The notes under the pieces were generated by a model, which saw only the letters and a program-made list of their open reading frames with translations, had not been told where the DNA came from and made no database searches. Below are positions 8,070 through 14,673 of a DNA stretch of 32,092 nucleotides, in pieces; position 1 is the first letter of the stretch; each line of letters begins with the position of its first letter. The translations under genes were made by a program, and so were the position numbers. Origin of the DNA: Oscillospiraceae bacterium. GTDB lineage: Bacteria > Bacillota > Clostridia > Oscillospirales > Ruminococcaceae. Location of the stretch: NCBI GenBank assembly GCA_022508895.1, contig JAFLUH010000019.1, forward strand, positions 1 through 32,092, in the 5' to 3' direction.

Positions 8070-8070
8070 G

Positions 8071-8922
8071 TTATTTTCTCCACCTGTTCAGCTTCGGCAG
8101 CTCTTTCATGAGTATCTCTCTCGCTTCTTCCTCAGTCCTGCACTCCTCGCCCTCTAACATAAACGGAATACAGCTTTCCACCATCTCCTCCAGCGTCTCG
8201 TCCCTGCTGAATTTTCCGTCGGGGAAGCAGTATCTGCAATACTCACGGCTTGCAGTTCCGTCGGCGTTCCTGCCGTAGTCCTCCTCCTTTGTCATTCTCA
8301 TGCCGCAGCTCTGGCAAATGCTTTCTTTCATGTCGTAGCCTCCTGTTATTTCGATAACGTTGTTGTCGGGGTCGAAAAGATGAAAGTAGCGGTAGCCTGG
8401 GTATGCCTCTCTTATCTCGGTCACAGTGCCGATTTGCAGGTCTGTCACTCTGCGGTATTCCGTCATTAAGTCCTCCACCCAGTAATTCTGCACGAATTTG
8501 TAGGGACTGTTCCGCTCCGTGGCGTGCCCTATGATATTGTCCTCGTTCATCAGCGCAAGGCACTTGTTGTCAAAGAAAAATTCCACGAATTTGTTGCCGC
8601 TGCGGCAGCGGTCGGAAACGCTCATGCCGAGGAATTTCTCGTAAAAAGCCACAGAGCGCTCAAAGTCCTTCACCACTAAATAAATACAGCCCAAATGGAG
8701 GGGATTTTCCTTGGTCGGCTCCTGCGGCTCTCTTAGCAGCAGCTTGTCGGTGGTAACGCCGAACAGCTCGCTCATGCGGATTATCTTGTCCACGTCGGGG
8801 ACAGCCTGACCAAGCTCCCATTTTGAAACCGACTGCCTTGAAACCTCCAACAGCTCCGCAAACTGCTCCTGCGTGAGATTTTTTGCAATGCGGAGATTTT
8901 GTATCTGCTCGCCTATCGTCAT
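8071..8922 (-). CDS. HTH (XRE) - VOC/glyoxalase - zinc-ribbon fusion protein
   Basis: This 283-residue protein has three domains. Residues 1-60 are an XRE/Cro-type helix-turn-helix (IGEQIQNLRIAKNLTQEQFA, then VSRQSVSKWELG). Residues about 75-195 form a VOC/glyoxalase-like domain (LGCIYLVVKDFERSVAFYEKFLG to FDPDNNVIEITGGYD). Residues about 200-283 form a putative zinc ribbon, with CQSCGM and CRYC supplying four cysteines, plus a helical tail that resembles Zn_ribbon_2-type domains. It is likely a cytosolic regulator that senses a small molecule or metal through the VOC domain. A palindrome just upstream (8945-8956) suggests autoregulation. XRE plus VOC and VOC plus zinc ribbon each occur separately; all three in one chain is unusual. 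The ligand is unknown. Confidence 0.85.
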   Translation of the reverse strand: MTIGEQIQNLRIAKNLTQEQFAELLEVSRQSVSKWELGQAVPDVDKIIRMSELFGVTTDKLLLREPQEPTKENPLHLGCIYLVVKDFERSVAFYEKFLGMSVSDRCRSGNKFVEFFFDNKCLALMNEDNIIGHATERNSPYKFVQNYWVEDLMTEYRRVTDLQIGTVTEIREAYPGYRYFHLFDPDNNVIEITGGYDMKESICQSCGMRMTKEEDYGRNADGTASREYCRYCFPDGKFSRDETLEEMVESCIPFMLEGEECRTEEEAREILMKELPKLNRWRK

Positions 8923-8944
8923 CTTTTTGCCCGTCCTTTCCTGG

Positions 8945-8956
8945 TGAGGTACCTCA
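8945..8956. promoter_or_regulatory. Candidate operator palindrome for the HTH-VOC gene
   Basis: TGAGGTACCTCA is a perfect 12-bp palindrome 22 bp upstream of the HTH-VOC start codon. It lies between that start and a minus-strand TATACT (-10-like, 8964-8969). This is where a repressor would block transcription from that promoter. No good -35 box is present at 17 bp spacing. Binding by the adjacent XRE protein is inference. Confidence 0.5.
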
Positions 8957-9012
8957 TGGGTTTAGTATAGCAGAGCGGACGGGTCAAATCCACCAATCTG
9001 GCGTGGAACTTT

Positions 9013-9088
9013 CGCAACTGACAGTTGCGCTCAATCAACTGTGTACTGCGTACTGTGCGCTGTGCACTGTACACTGTACACTGTCAAC
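9013..9088. repeat. Composite repeat: inverted repeat plus seven 7-bp tandem units
   Basis: CGCAACTG-A-CAGTTGCG (9013-9029) is a perfect inverted repeat. From 9040 to 9088 follow seven consecutive heptamers: TGTGTAC, TGCGTAC, TGTGCGC, TGTGCAC, TGTACAC, TGTACAC and TGTCAAC. The last heptamer contains the stop codon of the minus-strand NfeD-like gene. A similar arrangement, four heptamers next to an inverted repeat, occurs at 26545-26620 at another gene's 3' end. There is no T-run, so it is not a classic terminator. Confidence 0.8.
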
Positions 9089-9656
9089 CCTCCTCCACTT
9101 CCTCCAGCTCTTCCTCGACCTTTTCCACCCAGCACATTCCCTCCTCCTTATGCACCACCGTCACCTTTTCGCCTTCCTCGATATCCGTCTCATTGGCGGA
9201 CATTGCGGGAAACCTGTACCCCTTGCCCTTGTAGACAAACTCTATCTCTCCGTAGTCGTCTCCGACGATTTTTTGGGTGCAAAGGGCTGCGTCGTCAACG
9301 TCTGGCTTATCCTTGGGCAAAGCGCTGCCCTTTATTTTCTCCGCCGTGGGAACAGCGAGGTGCTTTATCCCGAAATTCACCAGCAGCGCAAACATAACGC
9401 CGCAGAAAGCCGACGCTATTCCGGGCATTCCCATTGCTATCTGTATAAGCCCGAAAACCGACAGGGACAGCAGCGTTATAAGCGTCTCGGTGACGTCGTG
9501 GGGGAAGAAGTCCTCTATCGGTATGGTGGAGCCGTGGAAATCCAGCCAGCGCCTGTCCAGACCGAAGTTCTTCACCCCATGAGCAGAGCGGGTTATCAGC
9601 TCCGCAGTAAGCGCCGTAAAGGACAGCACCAGCAGTATGATATAAAAAACCGTCAT
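9084..9656 (-). CDS. NfeD-like membrane protein
   Basis: This 190-residue protein has an N-terminal membrane helix (FYIILLVLSFTALTAEL) and two further hydrophobic segments around residues 58-97. A soluble C-terminal domain of about 60 residues then reads from IVGDDYGEIEFVYKGKGYRF to VTVVHKEEGMCWVEKV, which resembles the OB-fold of NfeD/YqiJ proteins. A very acidic tail (VEEELEEVEEG) closes the protein. Its start overlaps the stop of the upstream CNNM-type gene by 4 nt (9653-9656), so the two form one transcript. NfeD relatives work with membrane proteins such as flotillin or stomatin; neither is present here. The annotation is by fold resemblance, and the exact function is unknown. Confidence 0.55.
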   Translation of the reverse strand: MTVFYIILLVLSFTALTAELITRSAHGVKNFGLDRRWLDFHGSTIPIEDFFPHDVTETLITLLSLSVFGLIQIAMGMPGIASAFCGVMFALLVNFGIKHLAVPTAEKIKGSALPKDKPDVDDAALCTQKIVGDDYGEIEFVYKGKGYRFPAMSANETDIEEGEKVTVVHKEEGMCWVEKVEEELEEVEEG

Positions 9657-10912
9657 TCCTCATCTTCCTTTGCAGGGGGCTTTATCAGGAATTTCAGAGT
9701 GCCTATCCTGCGCTCCTCCACCGTTTCCACCGTTATCACAAAGTCCTCGGTCTCGATAACGTCGCCCTCGGCGGGTATCCTTCCGAACAGCTCCAGTACC
9801 CAGCCGCCCACCGTGTTGAAGTCGCCGTCTATCTCGTAGTCCATTCCCTGACTTTCAAAATAGCGGTTGAAGTCCACCTTGGACACCTCGCCGCTGACGT
9901 TGAAGGTCACCTCGTCAAGGAAACGGACGGGAGTGCTTATCTCGTCGTTCTCGTCCCATATCTCGCCTACCAGTTCTTCCAGAACGTCCTCCAGCGTCAC
10001 GATGCCCGCAGTGCCGCCGTACTGGTCTACTACAACGGCGATATGCTCCTTCTCCTTCTGCATCTTTTTCAGCAGCTCGGAAATGTGCATAAGGCTGGGG
10101 ATATACATTATATCGGACACTAAGTCCTGCAATGCGAAGTCCTCCCCCTCAAGCACCTTCTGGGTGAAATCACGGTAGCTTATCACGCCGATTATGTGGT
10201 CAAGGGATTTTTCGTAAACGGGCAGCCTTGTGTAGGCTTCCGATTTGAACAGCTCGGACACCGTCTCTATGCTGTCGTAAATGTCTATTGCGACTACGTT
10301 CACTCTGGGCTGCATTATCTGCTCGGCGGTGGTCTCGTCAAATTCCAGAGCGTTGCGGACTAAGGTGCTTTCCTGCTTTTCCAGCACGCCCTCGCCCTCT
10401 ATCTCGTCGATGATGTGCATAAGCTCCTGCTCGGTCACGGTAACCTCGGTCTTGCGTATAAACAGCTTGTTTACGCCCTTTTGCAGCAGCAGGAATATTG
10501 CGGATATGGGCGTAAAAATTATCATCAGCGCCCATATTATGCGGCAGAAGATAAGGCACATTTTTTCTGCGTTGCCCTTTGCGATGGTCTTGGGGATTAT
10601 CTCGCCGAAGATAAGGACGATGACCGTGGTGGCGGCGGTGGCGATGACGGGACCGTGGTCTGCGAAAAGGTTCACGCAGAGTATGGTGGCGATGGAGGAG
10701 GTGGCAATGTTGACGATGTTGTTGCCGATAAGTATGGTGGTGAGGAATTTGTCGTAGCGCTCTATAACCTTCAGCGCAATTGCGGCGCTTTTGGAGCCTT
10801 CCTCCATCATATTTTTCAGCCGTACAAGCTTTGCACCTGTGAAAGCGGTTTCGGAGGCTGAACAGAATGCGGAGAGAAGCACTAAAACTGCGATTATTAT
10901 GCCTGTTTCCAT
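9653..10912 (-). CDS. CNNM/CorC (HlyC) family membrane protein with CBS pair
   Basis: This 419-residue protein has the full family order. A DUF21/CNNM transmembrane domain (about residues 1-190) carries the SAxETAF motif (CSASETAFTGAKL) and IIFGEIIPKTIAKGNA. A CBS-domain pair follows at about 195-325 (VVAIDIYDSIETV, then YGGTAGIVTLEDVLEELVG), and then a C-terminal CorC_HlyC domain at about 335-410 (YEIDGDFNTVGGWVLELFGRIP). Family members are linked to magnesium or cobalt efflux and homeostasis; the older name hemolysin is misleading. It is the first gene of a two-gene transcript with the NfeD-like protein. The start has a spaced AAAGGA upstream. The divergent gene is gtrA-like. Confidence 0.92.
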   Translation of the reverse strand: METGIIIAVLVLLSAFCSASETAFTGAKLVRLKNMMEEGSKSAAIALKVIERYDKFLTTILIGNNIVNIATSSIATILCVNLFADHGPVIATAATTVIVLIFGEIIPKTIAKGNAEKMCLIFCRIIWALMIIFTPISAIFLLLQKGVNKLFIRKTEVTVTEQELMHIIDEIEGEGVLEKQESTLVRNALEFDETTAEQIMQPRVNVVAIDIYDSIETVSELFKSEAYTRLPVYEKSLDHIIGVISYRDFTQKVLEGEDFALQDLVSDIMYIPSLMHISELLKKMQKEKEHIAVVVDQYGGTAGIVTLEDVLEELVGEIWDENDEISTPVRFLDEVTFNVSGEVSKVDFNRYFESQGMDYEIDGDFNTVGGWVLELFGRIPAEGDVIETEDFVITVETVEERRIGTLKFLIKPPAKEDEE

Positions 10913-10941
10913 GGCTGTTGAAACGGTCCTTTCTGTGGCGG

Positions 10942-10970
10942 TTGAAATAATTCGCTTAATATAGTATAAT
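10942..10970 (+). promoter_or_regulatory. Sigma-A promoter of the gtrA-like gene
   Basis: TTGAAA (10942-10947) and TATAAT (10965-10970) are 17 bp apart. They lie 30 bp before the gtrA-like ATG and are followed by an AT-rich leader with GAGG as the ribosome binding site. Confidence 0.85.
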
Positions 10971-11000
10971 ATAAAGTATCAATTATAAACCGAGGAAAAA

Positions 11001-11534
11001 ATGAAAGCTGATATAAAAGATTTATGCAGAAGGGCATTGCACCCAAGTGAGTGGAAGCCGCTGTACAAGGAGCACAAGGAGCTTTGCAACTACATTATTT
11101 TCGGCGTGCTGACCACCGTGGTGTCCTTTGCCACATACTACCTTTTCCGCTGGATATTCCCGAACGAGAACAGCGTTCCCGATTTCCTGCGCTGGGTGTT
11201 CAACCTGACGGCAGTTTTCGGCACCGAGAGCAGCACCGTGCTGCCCGTGTTCCTGTCGTGGGTCTGCTCGGTGACCTTCGCATACGTTACAAATCGGATA
11301 TGGGTGTTCGAGAGCAAGGCAAAGGGCGCAAAGGTAATTGCCGAGTGTGCGGGATTTTTCGGTGCAAGGGCGCTTACACTGTTTGTGGACATTCTGATAA
11401 TGTTCCTGATGGTGGACCTGACGGGGATAAGCGGGGCGCTTTGGGAGTTTTTTGCCAAAGCAGTGAGCAGTGTGTTTGTGCTTGTCCTTAACTATATTCT
11501 CAGCAAGCTGCTGATATTCAGAAAGAAAGCTTAA
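11001..11534 (+). CDS. GtrA-like membrane protein
   Basis: This 177-residue integral membrane protein has the GtrA signature region LCNYIIFGVLTTVVSFATYY at residues 28-47. Three further hydrophobic helices follow: around 68-100 (including FLSWVCSVTFAYVTNRIWVF), 110-135 and 145-170. The WVF and KLLIF ends are typical of the family. GtrA proteins are thought to flip or help export undecaprenyl-linked sugars for decoration of surface polysaccharides. No glycosyltransferase gene (GtrB type) is adjacent, so the sugar cannot be deduced. The N-terminal 25 residues are soluble and basic. It has its own strong promoter, and the HD-domain gene follows after 51 nt. Confidence 0.88.
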   Translation: MKADIKDLCRRALHPSEWKPLYKEHKELCNYIIFGVLTTVVSFATYYLFRWIFPNENSVPDFLRWVFNLTAVFGTESSTVLPVFLSWVCSVTFAYVTNRIWVFESKAKGAKVIAECAGFFGARALTLFVDILIMFLMVDLTGISGALWEFFAKAVSSVFVLVLNYILSKLLIFRKKA

Positions 11535-11585
11535 TTTATTGTATCATAAACATTTTATTTTTGCAACTGTGAGAGGTAAATAACA

Positions 11586-12257
11586 ATGAGCAACGTGACC
11601 TACAAGTACATCAAGCAGAACCCCCAGATACAGACCTACATCAACAACGCCGACGCCGCCCTCAGCTCCATCGGCTACACCGAGCACTCCAACGCCCATG
11701 TTGAGCGTGCCGCCCACACCGCCCACTTTATCCTGTCGGAGCTGAACTTCCCCGAAAGGGACTGCGAGCTGGCGCAGATAGCGGCGTATATGCACGACAT
11801 AGGCAACGTGGTGAACCGTGTCGACCATGCGCAGAGCGGCGCTATCATGGCGTTTCAGCTGCTCCATGAAATGGGTATGCCCGCCGACGAGATATGCACC
11901 ATAATCTCCGCCATCGGCAACCACGACGAGCACACCGCCTCCCCCGTGAACCACATAGCCGCCGCCGTCATAATCGGCGACAAGACCGACGTGCGCCGCT
12001 CACGGGTACGCAACCCCGACGCCAGCGGCTTGGCGCAGGACGTCCACGACAGAGTGAACTACGCCTGCCAGCAGTCAAAGGTGTACTTCTCCGACGACAA
12101 GAGCCTGCTGATACTGGACCTTACCATCGACCAGAGGATAAGCTCGGTGATGGAGTATTTCGAGATATTCATGGACAGAATGTCACTTTGCAGGCAGGCG
12201 GCGAGGACGCTTGGGGTGGAGTTTGGGCTGGTGATAAACAATCAGAAAGTCTTATAA
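11586..12257 (+). CDS. HD-domain phosphohydrolase
   Basis: This 223-residue soluble protein has the HD superfamily metal ligands: H38 (HVERAAHTAHFIL), then H70-D71 (AAYMHDIGN) and a later NHDEH (residues about 115-119). An acidic-rich C-terminal part follows, containing DKTDVRRSRVR and SDDKSLLILDLTIDQRISSVMEYF. The family hydrolyses phosphate esters of nucleotides or cyclic nucleotides. Conserved residues support activity, but the substrate cannot be read from the sequence. GAGAGG precedes the ATG by about ten bases. No clear promoter lies in the 51-nt gap, so it may be read from the gtrA promoter. Confidence 0.85.
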   Translation: MSNVTYKYIKQNPQIQTYINNADAALSSIGYTEHSNAHVERAAHTAHFILSELNFPERDCELAQIAAYMHDIGNVVNRVDHAQSGAIMAFQLLHEMGMPADEICTIISAIGNHDEHTASPVNHIAAAVIIGDKTDVRRSRVRNPDASGLAQDVHDRVNYACQQSKVYFSDDKSLLILDLTIDQRISSVMEYFEIFMDRMSLCRQAARTLGVEFGLVINNQKVL

Positions 12258-12291
12258 CGGCAAAAAGTGGGATTTTTTTGCTGCAAACCTC

Positions 12292-12320
12292 TTGACATTT
12301 GCACACGTTATTGTTATAAT
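12292..12320 (+). promoter_or_regulatory. Consensus sigma-A promoter of ylxM-ffh
   Basis: TTGACA (12292-12297) and TATAAT (12315-12320) are separated by 17 bp, a perfect consensus. This fits high expression of the essential signal-recognition-particle gene. The leader to the ylxM ATG is about 54 nt and carries GGGAAGAGGA before the start. Confidence 0.93.
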
Positions 12321-12380
12321 AAACCGTAGGCATTCGCCTGCCAACCAAAATAAGTTTATATAATAGGGAAGAGGAACACT

Positions 12381-12704
12381 ATGGCAAAGGATATAAGAAG
12401 AGCCGAATATTTTATCACCTACAAATCACTGCTGACCGAAAAGCAGCAGGAGACGATGGAAATGTACTACATCTCCGACCTGTCTCTCAGCGAGATAGCA
12501 AGAGAGCTGAAGATAACAAGACAGGGCGTTTTCAACTGCATAACCAACAGCGAGGAAAAGCTGGACGAGATGGAGAACGCCATCGGTCTGATGAAAAAGC
12601 GTGAGCGTATGGAGGAAGTCCTGATGGAGCTGGAGGGCTATATCCGTGACGGGAATAAGCAGAAGGCGCTGGACGCTCTGGAAACGCTGCGCACTGTTTA
12701 CTAA
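12381..12704 (+). CDS. ylxM: YlxM-like helix-turn-helix protein (UPF0122)
   Basis: This 107-residue protein has a sigma-70 region-4-like helix-turn-helix: LTEKQQETMEMYYISDLSLS, then EIARELKITRQGVFNCI (residues about 15-55), followed by a coiled-coil-like helical tail. This is the YlxM/UPF0122 family, which in Firmicutes sits directly upstream of ffh, as here, with a 9-nt gap. In streptococci YlxM has been reported to interact with the signal recognition particle. The usual upstream partner ftsY is not present; an HD-domain gene takes its place. It is expressed from its own consensus promoter. Confidence 0.92.
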   Translation: MAKDIRRAEYFITYKSLLTEKQQETMEMYYISDLSLSEIARELKITRQGVFNCITNSEEKLDEMENAIGLMKKRERMEEVLMELEGYIRDGNKQKALDALETLRTVY

Positions 12705-12713
12705 GGAGAATTT

Positions 12714-14054
12714 ATGGCGTTTGAAGGACTGTCCGAGAAGCTGTCCCGTGTTTTCAGGAACCTGAAGAACCACGGCAAGCTCAGCGAGAAGGACGTTAAG
12801 GAGGCTATGCGCGAGGTGCGCATGGCATTGCTGGAGGCGGACGTGAGCTACAAGGTGGTAAAGGACTTTGTGGCTGCGGTAAGCGAAAGGGCGGTAGGCT
12901 CGGAGGTAATGAACAGCCTTACCCCCGCTCAGCAGGTAATAGACATAGTACACGACGAGCTGAAAAAGCTGATGGGCAACACCACTCAGCGGCTGAGCTT
13001 TCCCTCGAAGCCTCCCTGCGTAATGATGATGTGCGGCCTGCAGGGCGCAGGTAAGACCACTCATGCGGCGAAGCTGGCGAAGTACCTGAAAGGGCAGAAC
13101 CGCAGACCCTTGCTGGCAGCCTGCGACATTTACCGTCCCGCCGCTATCGACCAGCTGAAGATAGTGGGCGAAAAGGCGGGGGCTAAAGTCTTTGAGATGG
13201 GGCAGACCAACCCCGTCACTATCGCAAAAGAGAGCGTCAAATATGCCAAAGATAACGGCTACGACGTTGTCATACTGGATACCGCAGGACGTCTGCATAT
13301 AGACGAGCAGCTGATGGACGAGCTGAAAAACATCGTGGCTGCAACGGAACCCAACGAGATACTGCTGACGGTGGACTCCATGACGGGTCAGGACGCAGTG
13401 AACGTTGCGCAGGCGTTCAACGAGGCTTTGGAGATAACCGGCGTGGTGCTGACCAAGCTGGACGGCGACACCAGAGGCGGTGCGGCACTGTCGGTGCTTG
13501 CCGTAACGGGAAAGCCGGTAAAGTTTGCAGGCGTAGGCGAGAAGATAGACGACCTTGAGCCCTTCCACCCCGACCGCATGGCGGACAGGATACTGGGAAT
13601 GGGCGACGTGCTTTCGCTGATAGAGAAGGCGAAGGCGACCGTTGACGAGCAGGAGCAGCTTCGTCTTGCAAAGAAAATGCAGGAGAACAGGTTCGACATG
13701 AACGACCTGCTGGCGCAGCTTCAGCAGATAGAGAAGATGGGCAGCATAAGCTCGATAGTCAAAATGCTCCCCGGCGTTTCGGGCAAGATAAAGGACGAGG
13801 ACATCGACGAGAAGCGAATGCCCCGCACCAAGGCCATCATCTGCTCCATGACCAAAAAGGAGCGTGAGAAGCCCTCCATAATCGACGCCAAGCGCAAGCG
13901 CAGGATAGCCGCCGGCAGCGGCACCAAGGTGGAGGACGTGAACGCACTGCTGAAGCAGTTCGACATGATGCAGAAGATGATGAAGCAGACGACGAAGCTG
14001 GGGAAGAAGGGCAGACTGCCCAGATTCCCGATGGCGGGTATGCCGCCGATGTAA
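12714..14054 (+). CDS. ffh: Signal recognition particle protein Ffh (SRP54)
   Basis: This 446-residue protein has the NG GTPase domain followed by the M domain. G1 is GLQGAGKTTHAAKLAKYL (about residues 108-125). The DTAGRLHIDEQLMDEL segment, TKLDGDTRGGAALSV and FAGVGEKIDDLEPFHPDRMA follow in family order. The M domain (from about residue 325) contains the RNA-binding stretch RRIAAGSGTKVEDVN and a methionine-rich groove with DMMQKMMKQ, ending AGMPPM. It binds the 4.5S RNA and signal sequences at the ribosome and delivers nascent chains to FtsY. AAGGAG precedes the ATG. The length is normal for Firmicutes and there is no sign of damage. Confidence 0.98.
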   Translation: MAFEGLSEKLSRVFRNLKNHGKLSEKDVKEAMREVRMALLEADVSYKVVKDFVAAVSERAVGSEVMNSLTPAQQVIDIVHDELKKLMGNTTQRLSFPSKPPCVMMMCGLQGAGKTTHAAKLAKYLKGQNRRPLLAACDIYRPAAIDQLKIVGEKAGAKVFEMGQTNPVTIAKESVKYAKDNGYDVVILDTAGRLHIDEQLMDELKNIVAATEPNEILLTVDSMTGQDAVNVAQAFNEALEITGVVLTKLDGDTRGGAALSVLAVTGKPVKFAGVGEKIDDLEPFHPDRMADRILGMGDVLSLIEKAKATVDEQEQLRLAKKMQENRFDMNDLLAQLQQIEKMGSISSIVKMLPGVSGKIKDEDIDEKRMPRTKAIICSMTKKEREKPSIIDAKRKRRIAAGSGTKVEDVNALLKQFDMMQKMMKQTTKLGKKGRLPRFPMAGMPPM

Positions 14055-14079
14055 GGATATTGACACAACTATGGGAAAA

Positions 14080-14108
14080 CTGACACCCGTAATGTGTAAA
14101 TATATAAC
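14080..14108 (+). promoter_or_regulatory. Probable promoter of rpsP
   Basis: CTGACA (14080-14085) and TATAAC (14103-14108) are 17 bp apart, in the 80-nt gap between ffh and rpsP. This would give rpsP-khpA independent transcription as well as read-through from ffh. Confidence 0.55.
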
Positions 14109-14134
14109 AAAATTTTTTAGAAGGAGAAATCAAA

Positions 14135-14371
14135 ATGGCAGTAAAAATCAGGCTCAGAAGAATGGGCGCAAGAAACAATCCCTTTTACCGTGTAGTGGTA
14201 GCCGACAGCCGTTCTCCCAGAGACGGCCGCTTCATCGAGGAGATAGGCTACTACGATCCCAAGTCCGATCCCGCAGTTATCAAGATCGACGAAGAGAAGG
14301 CAAAGGACTGGATCGCCAAGGGCGCACAGCCTACCGATACCGTCAAGAGACTGCTGAAGAATAACGGCTGA
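14135..14371 (+). CDS. rpsP: 30S ribosomal protein S16
   Basis: This 78-residue protein begins with the S16 pattern [20 protein letters not shown]. It continues [20 protein letters not shown] and ends in [13 protein letters not shown], the usual full length for Firmicutes S16. It is a component of the small ribosomal subunit needed for assembly. AGAAGGAG lies eight bases upstream of the ATG. It is followed directly by khpA, as in most Firmicutes. Confidence 0.98.
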   Translation: MAVKIRLRRMGARNNPFYRVVVADSRSPRDGRFIEEIGYYDPKSDPAVIKIDEEKAKDWIAKGAQPTDTVKRLLKNNG

Positions 14372-14385
14372 TGGAGGGACAGGAC

Positions 14386-14619
14386 ATGAAGGAATTGCTT
14401 ATCGCTATGGTTGAGGAGCTTGTAAACGACAAGTCCGCCATCGAAGTCACCGTTGACGAGCCCGACGCAGAGGGCGTTACCGTTTATCATCTTCACGTTG
14501 CTCCCGATGACATGGGACGTGTTATCGGCAAGCAGGGCAGGATCGCCCGTGCTATCCGCACCATCATGCGTGCAGGCGCCGTAAGGCACAACTGCAAGGT
14601 CGCAGTGGAGATAGATTGA
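14386..14619 (+). CDS. khpA: KH-domain RNA-binding protein KhpA
   Basis: This 77-residue KH protein starts MKELLIAMVEELVNDKSAIE. I chose ATG 14386 over ATG 14371 because GGAGGG (14373-14378) is correctly spaced for it and the resulting N-terminus matches relatives. The KH GxxG loop is GKQG at 48-51 (GRVIGKQGRIARAIRTI). KhpA with KhpB binds RNA and influences cell-wall synthesis and elongation in streptococci. The gene normally leads into rimM, trmD and rplS, but here a terminator comes 15 nt later and those genes are absent from the window. Confidence 0.95.
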   Translation: MKELLIAMVEELVNDKSAIEVTVDEPDAEGVTVYHLHVAPDDMGRVIGKQGRIARAIRTIMRAGAVRHNCKVAVEID

Positions 14620-14634
14620 GGAAATACCCAACAT

Positions 14635-14666
14635 AAAAAGAGGAACGCCGATACGTTCCTCTTTTT
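14635..14666. terminator. Bidirectional terminator after khpA
   Basis: AAAAAGAGGAACG (14635-14647) pairs perfectly with CGTTCCTCTTTTT (14654-14666) around the loop CCGATA, followed by a further T-rich stretch. It ends rpsP-khpA on the plus strand and the galM transcript on the minus strand. Confidence 0.93.
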
Positions 14667-14673
14667 GTTTTAT

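Noticed and set aside
9040-9088. Short tandem units considered as a CRISPR array
   Set aside because: Units are 7 bp with no unique spacers and no cas genes are nearby.
12260-12284. Possible terminator after the HD-domain gene (GCAAAAA ... TTTTTTTGC)
   Set aside because: The stem is only seven mostly A-T pairs; too weak to call.
14060-14065. TTGACA just after ffh as the rpsP -35 box
   Set aside because: No -10 box lies 16-18 bp downstream; the CTGACA/TATAAC pair at 14080-14108 fits better.
12426-14066. A 546-codon open frame on the minus strand opposite ffh
   Set aside because: It is an antisense shadow. The plus strand encodes Ffh with every family motif, and the minus-strand translation is low-complexity (His/Leu/Gln-rich) with no known domain.
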